From Bacillus sp. S/N-304-OC-R1 (GTDB lineage: Bacteria > Bacillota > Bacilli > Bacillales > Cytobacillaceae), in assembly GCF_019749375.1 (NCBI RefSeq), contig NZ_JACWFE010000018.1:46619-110618 (forward strand): a stretch of DNA of 64,000 nucleotides. The letters run 5' to 3'. Below, piece after piece: positions 59,136 to 64,000 of this stretch. Below the pieces are notes generated by a model. That model made no database searches. It was not told the DNA's origin and worked only from the letters and a program-made list of their open reading frames with translations. Numbering within the stretch: the first letter of the stretch is position 1; every line of letters starts with the position of its first letter. Both the position numbers and the translations under genes were made by a program.

Positions 59136-59627
59136 TTTCAAGCTTACAATATATTGATAGGCAGCTTCCACTTCCTCGTCCGTGTATCGCTGCTTGCTTT
59201 TTAATGTAAAGATCTTCTCTTTCACTTCATCTTTCGGAAGTGTATCGAAGTACAGCACAGTCGATACAAGCTCAAGAAATCTCGCATTTTGATTATTCAT
59301 ATCAGTCAAGCAAACTTGCAGGTTCGGCATGGCTACCTCTTCATTAAGGCCCAAAAATTCCTTTCCATTCTCCGTTAGCGTATATCGATATTGATAATAG
59401 CCGCCCTTCTTTTCCTTCACTTCATTAAGGAAGCCCATATTGCACAGCTCCTCTACTCTTAGCGTCAGCTCTTCAGAATAAGGTCCATAGAAGTGAAATT
59501 GGAATCTTTCTTGAAAAGGAAAATCTAACTTCTTCGCAATGTACACCATTTTCTGAAGCCTTTTCCGCCCAATGATTTCTTCTGAGGCTGCAATGGCATG
59601 AATGATTTTAGCATGATCTTTCAACAA
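59118..59627 (-). CDS. ywgA: YwgA family protein, unknown function
   Basis: The 169-residue protein begins MLKDHAKIIHAIAASEE. It contains RKRLQKMVYIAKKLDFPF and HFYGPYSEEL, features resembling the Panacea/GepA-type domain of antitoxin-like proteins, and then KGGYYQYRYTLTENGKEFL, which looks like a winged helix. This suggests a regulatory protein, by inference only. The start is TTG at 59625-59627 with GGAG ten bases upstream. It lies 22 bases after ywfO, so the two form an operon. Confidence 0.82.
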   Translation of the reverse strand: MLKDHAKIIHAIAASEEIIGRKRLQKMVYIAKKLDFPFQERFQFHFYGPYSEELTLRVEELCNMGFLNEVKEKKGGYYQYRYTLTENGKEFLGLNEEVAMPNLQVCLTDMNNQNARFLELVSTVLYFDTLPKDEVKEKIFTLKSKQRYTDEEVEAAYQYIVSLKEKAGH

Positions 59628-59649
59628 GATACGTCAACTCCTACTCCAT

Positions 59650-60963
59650 TTAATACCGTGACTCGTCTATTTCTAGCAGCTTGCAAATTTCTTTTTTAAT
59701 TGATTGTGCATTGGAATGATCTTTAACAAAGTCAGCCGGGTAGTACAATTTATGATCGGTCCTTCTTTTACCTGAAATCGCATCAACTATTTCAGATTCG
59801 CGGGAAAGCTCCCGAATTTCCCCATTTTTCATTAATAAATGGATCGGCAGCCTTTCCTCCTCTTCTCCCGGACGATAAAAATCATATGGAAGATCAGAAG
59901 AAGAATCGACAACAAGATAATACTCCGGATCCATTCCTGCTTTTTGGAACAAAACCGATAACTCCGCTAGCTTTTTATATTCTTTTGCTGGATCAAATTC
60001 AGCATATTTAAATAGATTTCGGTTCATAAATCGGCAGCATAGATCTCGTAATATCGGATCCTCTTCGTCCTGCCACATTTGGAAATAATACAAAATAATA
60101 GCTTCATCCAGTTTAATATAATCTTCGAGTGACATATCCCCATTAAACATAGAGGCAAAATGATGAGGATATGATTTGAAAGCATAGCCCTGCCTATGTA
60201 AGTCCTTGGCGCGATGCAATATTTTCGTTAAAATCACCTCAGCACTTCTAGTAACCGGGTGAAAATAGACCTGCCAATACATTTGGTACCGGCTCATAAT
60301 ATAGTCCTCTACCGCGTGCATGCCGCTCTGTTTAAAAATGACCTGGTCTTCTCCGGGCTGCATAACGCGCAAAATTCTTTCCATGTCAAAATGGCCATAG
60401 CTAACCCCAGTATAATAAGCATCTCGCTGCAGATAATCCATGCGATCCGCATCAATCTGGCTGGATATCAGGCTGACCACTAGTTTGTTTTTTGAGGTTT
60501 TTGCAATTACTTCCGCTACTTTAATAGGGAAATCTGGACTGATGGTTAAAAGCACTTTATTAACTTCGGTTTCTCCGAGAATGATAGCTCTTGTAAAATG
60601 CTCATGATCGAGGTCAAACACTTTTTCAAAGGAATGGGAAAACGGCCCGTGTCCTAAATCGTGGAGTAATGCAGCACATAATGAAAGGAGGCGGTCATCT
60701 TCATTCCATTCAGGTCTGCCCTGAAAGACATCATCCGCAATCCGCCGGATAATTTCATACACACCTAAAGAATGATTAAATCGGCTATGTTCAGCTCCAT
60801 GGAAGGTCAAGTACGTAGTCCCGAGCTGCTTAATCCTTCTAAGGCGCTGAAACTCTTTTGTTCCAATCAAATCCCAGATTACGCGATCCCTCACGTGAAT
60901 ATAACGATGTACAGGGTCTTTAAAAACCTTTTCTTCACGTAATTTCTCCACCGGATATGCCAT
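59650..60963 (-). CDS. ywfO: HD-domain phosphohydrolase, dGTPase-like
   Basis: The 437-residue protein has the metal-binding HD motif set: His in HSRFNHSLGV, HD in LLHDLGHGPFSH, and Asp in SSQIDADRMDYLQRD. This arrangement matches the YwfO/EF1143 group of dNTP triphosphohydrolases related to SAMHD1. The ATG follows CGGAGG. It probably controls dNTP pools or nucleotide signals; the substrate is not known for this protein. It is co-transcribed with ywgA. Confidence 0.9.
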   Translation of the reverse strand: MAYPVEKLREEKVFKDPVHRYIHVRDRVIWDLIGTKEFQRLRRIKQLGTTYLTFHGAEHSRFNHSLGVYEIIRRIADDVFQGRPEWNEDDRLLSLCAALLHDLGHGPFSHSFEKVFDLDHEHFTRAIILGETEVNKVLLTISPDFPIKVAEVIAKTSKNKLVVSLISSQIDADRMDYLQRDAYYTGVSYGHFDMERILRVMQPGEDQVIFKQSGMHAVEDYIMSRYQMYWQVYFHPVTRSAEVILTKILHRAKDLHRQGYAFKSYPHHFASMFNGDMSLEDYIKLDEAIILYYFQMWQDEEDPILRDLCCRFMNRNLFKYAEFDPAKEYKKLAELSVLFQKAGMDPEYYLVVDSSSDLPYDFYRPGEEEERLPIHLLMKNGEIRELSRESEIVDAISGKRRTDHKLYYPADFVKDHSNAQSIKKEICKLLEIDESRY

Positions 60964-61127
60964 CTTTTACCTCCGATTTTCTAATGTGTCTCTATTATAT
61001 CCCGATTCCCTCACCAATTCACTACAGAAATTCTGTTAATTCCCCAGCATTCGACTCAAAGCCTTGGGGGATATAGCTTTTCTTTTTGGTGCAAATTTGG
61101 AATTTATTTACGGATTCTTAAACAAAC

Positions 61128-61162
61128 AAAAATCACCCTAAGGCAATGTTAAGGTGATTTTA
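61128..61162 (-). terminator. Intrinsic terminator after the DUF1450 gene
   Basis: Minus-strand AAAATCACC and GGTGATTTTT pair around a loop of about 15 bases. The stem overlaps the stop codon. Confidence 0.8.
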
Positions 61163-61384
61163 TTTCTTAAGCTTTTTATCGATTTTTTCCTTTAATTCTT
61201 CTTCTGTTAATCCAGCTAATGGACGATTGTTAACGAAGGCAAATGTCTTCTTTCGGCCAGGTCCACAATAAGACTGACAGCCTATTTCTATTTTTGCATC
61301 TGGATCGATTTTCTTTAATAGTGGAATTAAGGTCTTTAGGTTAACACCTTGACAATCGTCGCAAACTCTAAATTCGTTTGCCAT
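61160..61384 (-). CDS. DUF1450 family protein (YuzB-like)
   Basis: The 74-residue protein has four conserved cysteines, CDDC near residue 8 and [11 protein letters not shown] near residue 36. The CxxC plus CxxxC pattern resembles thioredoxin-like ferredoxins and suggests metal or Fe-S binding. The family is called DUF1450. The ATG follows AAAGGG. It stands alone between ywfO and rsfA with its own terminator. No activity is established. Confidence 0.88.
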   Translation of the reverse strand: MANEFRVCDDCQGVNLKTLIPLLKKIDPDAKIEIGCQSYCGPGRKKTFAFVNNRPLAGLTEEELKEKIDKKLKK

Positions 61385-61774
61385 ATATATTACAACCCTT
61401 TCTGCGGTCTAACTTGAAAATATGAAACGTTCTCCTATAAAAATTGGCAAATTGCCGCTGTTATATTTAAAAATATGAAAAAAACCATTTTCTAGTAAAA
61501 GAACCTGCTAGCATAAGCACATTTGCATTCAATTACTCCTTGCTGTATTTTACAGCTTCTCTCCAGCTAATGCAAGTTGTTGCTTTTATTAAGCAGTAGA
61601 GGAAAAATCCGTAACATATGAATCTAAAGTGTTTACATTACCTATCTAGTGAAAAATAGAAAAATGTAAAAAATCTACTATCCTTTTAATTTTCCTTGTA
61701 TATTTTTCTTCTGTTCTGTCCATCCTGAGACTAAGGTAATTAAAAAATGTAAAATAATTGGGAGTTGAAAGCAA
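61385..61774. other. Intergenic region before rsfA
   Basis: This AT-rich, 390-base region between divergent genes must hold the promoters of both. I searched for a sigma-F promoter upstream of rsfA, as in B. subtilis, but found no convincing -10/-35 pair. No repeats or stable hairpins were recognised. Confidence 0.5.
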
Positions 61775-62512
61775 ATGAAAGTTCGTCAAGATGCATGGAC
61801 TGAAGAAAATGATTTATTACTAGCTGAAACCGTTCTAAGACATGTGAGAGAAGGGAGTACACAATTAAATGCTTTCGAAGAGGTGGGCGATCGCCTGGAC
61901 CGTACCTCTGCAGCCTGTGGATTTCGCTGGAATGCTGTCGTCAGACATCAATATGAAAAAGCACTTCAACTAGCAAAAAAACAGCGAAAGCAACGTCAGC
62001 GTTTACTAGGAAAAGAGCAAGGCGGAAAGAAAAAATTACTATACTCACCACCGGTCCCTTCTCTATCAGAGGTGGAAACTATTACGCCTACTCCTGCTTT
62101 AGTGGCCCCCTCCTCATCAGATGAAGAGGCGGAAATTGTGGAAGCAATTGAGACAAGACCAGTTCCGGTATACTCAGAGGAAACCAGTTACACAGGCGGA
62201 TCTGATTTAAATCTTGACCGAGTGATCTCTTACTTACAAACTTTAAAACACTCGAGCATTCAATTAGATATATTAAGAAATGAGAATGAAAGATTGAAAC
62301 GGGAAAACGCGCAGATAAAGAGCCGTAATAATGAACTGGAAGAGAAGATTAATCATCTGGAAGAAAACACGGAAACGATCCAAGAAGATTACGAGACGCT
62401 AATGAAAATTATGAACCGTGCAAGAAAGCTTGTCCTTTTTGAAGAAGAAGAAAGGCCCGCAACGAAGTTCAAAATGGACCGAAATGGAAACCTAGAAAAA
62501 TTAGCTGAATAA
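61775..62512 (+). CDS. rsfA: RsfA-family prespore transcription regulator
   Basis: RsfA modulates sigma-F-dependent genes in the forespore. The 245-residue product has an N-terminal Myb/SANT-like DNA-binding domain (1-60: [35 protein letters not shown]). A basic linker KKQRKQRQR, a disordered middle and a coiled-coil (about 150-215) follow. The ATG is preceded by GGGAGTTG. It is divergent from the DUF1450 gene and convergent with lipL. Several RsfA paralogues occur in bacilli; position next to lipL supports the name. Confidence 0.9.
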   Translation: MKVRQDAWTEENDLLLAETVLRHVREGSTQLNAFEEVGDRLDRTSAACGFRWNAVVRHQYEKALQLAKKQRKQRQRLLGKEQGGKKKLLYSPPVPSLSEVETITPTPALVAPSSSDEEAEIVEAIETRPVPVYSEETSYTGGSDLNLDRVISYLQTLKHSSIQLDILRNENERLKRENAQIKSRNNELEEKINHLEENTETIQEDYETLMKIMNRARKLVLFEEEERPATKFKMDRNGNLEKLAE

Positions 62513-62513
62513 A

Positions 62514-62646
62514 AAAGAAATGCGCAAGCGCCTTGTCCACCCCCGACAAGCACAAGACGAGCCTCACGGAAAGGTGTTCTTTAACTTTCTGGGAGGATTG
62601 GCTTGTGACCTCGAGGGGGTAGGTGCTGGAGCTAGACAATTCTCAA
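62514..62646 (+). repeat. Mosaic palindromic element, copy 3 (short form)
   Basis: The ends match copies 1 and 2. The GTCGAC-bounded insert of about 55 bp is missing, so GACCTCGAG runs directly into GGGGTAGG. It begins at the rsfA stop codon and may act as a terminator between rsfA and lipL. Confidence 0.85.
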
Positions 62647-62734
62647 TTTCAAAAAGGTATTTTTCTTATAGTGTAATGAATATATATAAAACTTCCAATT
62701 TTGGGAGCAGGAGAAGAGAATAATATCCTCGATT

Positions 62735-62772
62735 AAAAAGAAAAGCCGTAACGTCTTGTTAACGGCTTTTCA
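62735..62772 (-). terminator. Intrinsic terminator after lipL
   Basis: Minus-strand AAAAGCCGTTAAC pairs with GTTACGGCTTTT with one bulged base, followed by CTTTTT. Confidence 0.8.
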
Positions 62773-63609
62773 TTATTTTACTTCCCTTAATACCTTTTCA
62801 TTACGTTCAGCTATCCGACTATAATACCCTTCAAACAAGGAGATTTCTTCCTCGGTTAAATCGCCTGAAAACAAGTGATTCGAATTATTTTTCAAGGCAT
62901 GTAAAAACCTAATCATGACATCTTGAATCGATAGATTTTGCCCCAATAGCTCTGATAAAGAGGCCATTACCTCAGGTTTAATATCAGGAAAAGAAAATTT
63001 CGTTTCCTCATTTTGTTTGGCAATCTTATAAAAGCGGCCGATTCTTTCTGCACGTTCACTTCCGCTTCCATTCACGCAAAGATAGATTTGCACAGCGACT
63101 CCATTTCGCAGACGCCTTTGGGAAATGCCGGCAAACTTTTTCCCTTCGATACTCAAATCATAGCTGCCCGGACAATAAGACCCAACAATCTCTCTTGCTT
63201 CAATATCTTTATGAAAGTCAGAAAACATCTCTTTGATCAGCAGCCACATCGCATCATAGCCTCGATTGATATCAATGCCTTTATGACTCTCAGAAAAAAC
63301 TAGTGTTAGATTCAAAACCCCTTCATCTAGGACAACTGCCAAACCGCCAGAATTTCTAACAATGACACGATAGCCTTCATCCTGCAAATATTGAATTCCT
63401 TCTTTCAGAAAAGGAAGCTTTGTATCTTGAATGCCAAGAACTACTGTATTATCATGTACCCACGATCTTGCCGTCGACGGTGCTATTCCGTTTCCTACAG
63501 ATGCACAAAGGGTATCATCCATCCCAAATGAATAAATAGCATTATAATGAACAGCCAAAGCTGATTGATCGATAACTCTCCATTGCTCCTGCTGTAATAA
63601 ATCACTCAT
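62773..63609 (-). CDS. lipL: Octanoyl-[GcvH]:protein N-octanoyltransferase
   Basis: LipL moves octanoyl groups from GcvH to E2 subunits in lipoate assembly. The 278-residue product has the BPL/LplA-type core [16 protein letters not shown]. Cys146 in [12 protein letters not shown] takes the place of the catalytic cysteine, and the conserved lysine lies in [11 protein letters not shown]. The ATG at 63607-63609 follows AAAAGGAG; the frame extends 29 codons further but without a site. The mosaic element copy 4 lies 60 bases upstream. It corresponds to B. subtilis ywfL. Confidence 0.94.
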   Translation of the reverse strand: MSDLLQQEQWRVIDQSALAVHYNAIYSFGMDDTLCASVGNGIAPSTARSWVHDNTVVLGIQDTKLPFLKEGIQYLQDEGYRVIVRNSGGLAVVLDEGVLNLTLVFSESHKGIDINRGYDAMWLLIKEMFSDFHKDIEAREIVGSYCPGSYDLSIEGKKFAGISQRRLRNGVAVQIYLCVNGSGSERAERIGRFYKIAKQNEETKFSFPDIKPEVMASLSELLGQNLSIQDVMIRFLHALKNNSNHLFSGDLTEEEISLFEGYYSRIAERNEKVLREVK

Positions 63610-63668
63610 TTTTGTTCTCCTTTTAGGAAATCTACTGGTCACATTTCGGCCAAACCAAATTATATCAT

Positions 63669-63858
63669 AAGAAAAGCGCAAGCGCCTTCGGAACAATTAA
63701 AGATCAAATTGTTCCTGCGAGGATTATTCAGAGAAGCTTTCCCTTGTGCTCACCCCCGACAAGCACAAGACGGTCCTCACGGAAAGGTGTTCTTTACCTT
63801 TCTGGGAGGAACGGCTTGTGACCTCGAGGGGGTAGGCGCTGGAGCTAGACATTTCTCA
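63669..63858 (+). repeat. Mosaic palindromic element, copy 4 (with extra module)
   Basis: The ends AAGAAAAGCGCAAGCGCC and GTAGGCGCTGGAGCTAGACA match the other copies. Between AGCGCC and the CACCCCCGAC block it carries a module of about 60 bp (63688-63748) seen nowhere else here, which includes its own dyad GGAACAATT/AATTGTTCC. The GTCGAC insert is absent. Confidence 0.8.
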
Positions 63859-63885
63859 GACTCGAAAAGTTATACTTCTTATCAA

Positions 63886-63917
63886 TAAAAAAAGAGACGG
63901 ACAATGTCATCCGTCTG
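63886..63917 (-). terminator. Terminator for a gene beyond the right edge
   Basis: Minus-strand AGACGGA and TCCGTCT pair around an eight-base loop, followed by CTTTTTTT. No coding sequence was recognised between it and the window end. Confidence 0.6.
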
Positions 63918-63937
63918 CGATCTTTTAACAAGGCTCT

Positions 63938-64000
63938 TTTCGCATAATTGTTGTTTTTAGTCTTTGGCATTTGCCCGTTGATTTCCGCTGCGGGCACTTG
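63938..64000. repeat. Start of a putative dispersed repeat, truncated by the window
   Basis: The segment CCCGTTGATTTCCGCTGCGG and following bases resemble a repeat family I recall between genes of many Bacillaceae. The rest lies beyond the window, so this is uncertain. Confidence 0.3.

Overview
The window looks like a chromosomal segment of a spore-forming member of the Bacillaceae. It carries spoIIR, spo0F, rsfA, a YhcN/YlaJ-type spore lipoprotein and a PbpG-like penicillin-binding protein. Its gene order follows the ywl-ywk-ywj-ywi-ywh-ywf part of the Bacillus subtilis chromosome as I recall it. Most genes lie on the minus strand. Ribosome binding sites are strong, several starts are TTG or GTG, and most transcription units end in clear intrinsic terminators. 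I cannot name the species.

Layout. 1-9.2 kb (minus): the N-terminus of a secreted protein, then upp, glyA, ywlG, rpiB, a chemoreceptor without a sensor domain, ywlE, mntP, ywlC, ywlB and spoIIR, with eight DnaA-box-like sequences around the ywlC start. 9.3-20.0 kb (plus): an accessory six-gene operon that joins c-di-GMP signalling (HPt-REC-GGDEF-REC protein, response regulator, hybrid histidine kinase) to polysaccharide functions (HEAT protein, family 2 glycosyltransferase, large glycosidase-like protein). It starts from a sigma-A-type promoter and a roughly 300-nt leader that holds nested stems and a terminator. 20.1-37.4 kb (mainly minus): housekeeping genes prmC/prfA, gntR with an efflux transporter, spore lipoprotein, tdk, rpmE, rho, glpX, murAB, tal, fba, spo0F, ywjG (plus), pyrG and rpoE. 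pyrG has the hallmark GGG-start attenuator leader. 37.6-49.2 kb (minus): fatty and branched-chain acyl-CoA catabolism, namely fadF, thiolase, hbd, two acyl-CoA dehydrogenases, a TetR/FadR-like regulator and icmF. Two TGARYG-NN-CRYTCA palindromes and one cre-like site mark the promoters. 49.3-64 kb: cardiolipin synthase-like gene, argS/ywiB, speE/speB, pbpG, ywhD, ywhC, ywhB, ywgA, ywfO, a DUF1450 gene, rsfA and lipL.

The intergenic space is unusual. Four unrelated short-period tandem arrays (20, 51, 52/104 and 21/42 bp) and a fifth two-copy remnant (52 bp) lie between genes. At least five copies of a mosaic palindromic element with constant ends and exchangeable interiors also occur. I regard the signalling/polysaccharide operon, the family of helical-period arrays and the DnaA-box cluster as the strongest leads. 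Domain, regulatory and repeat calls were made by eye; no similarity search or folding program was run.
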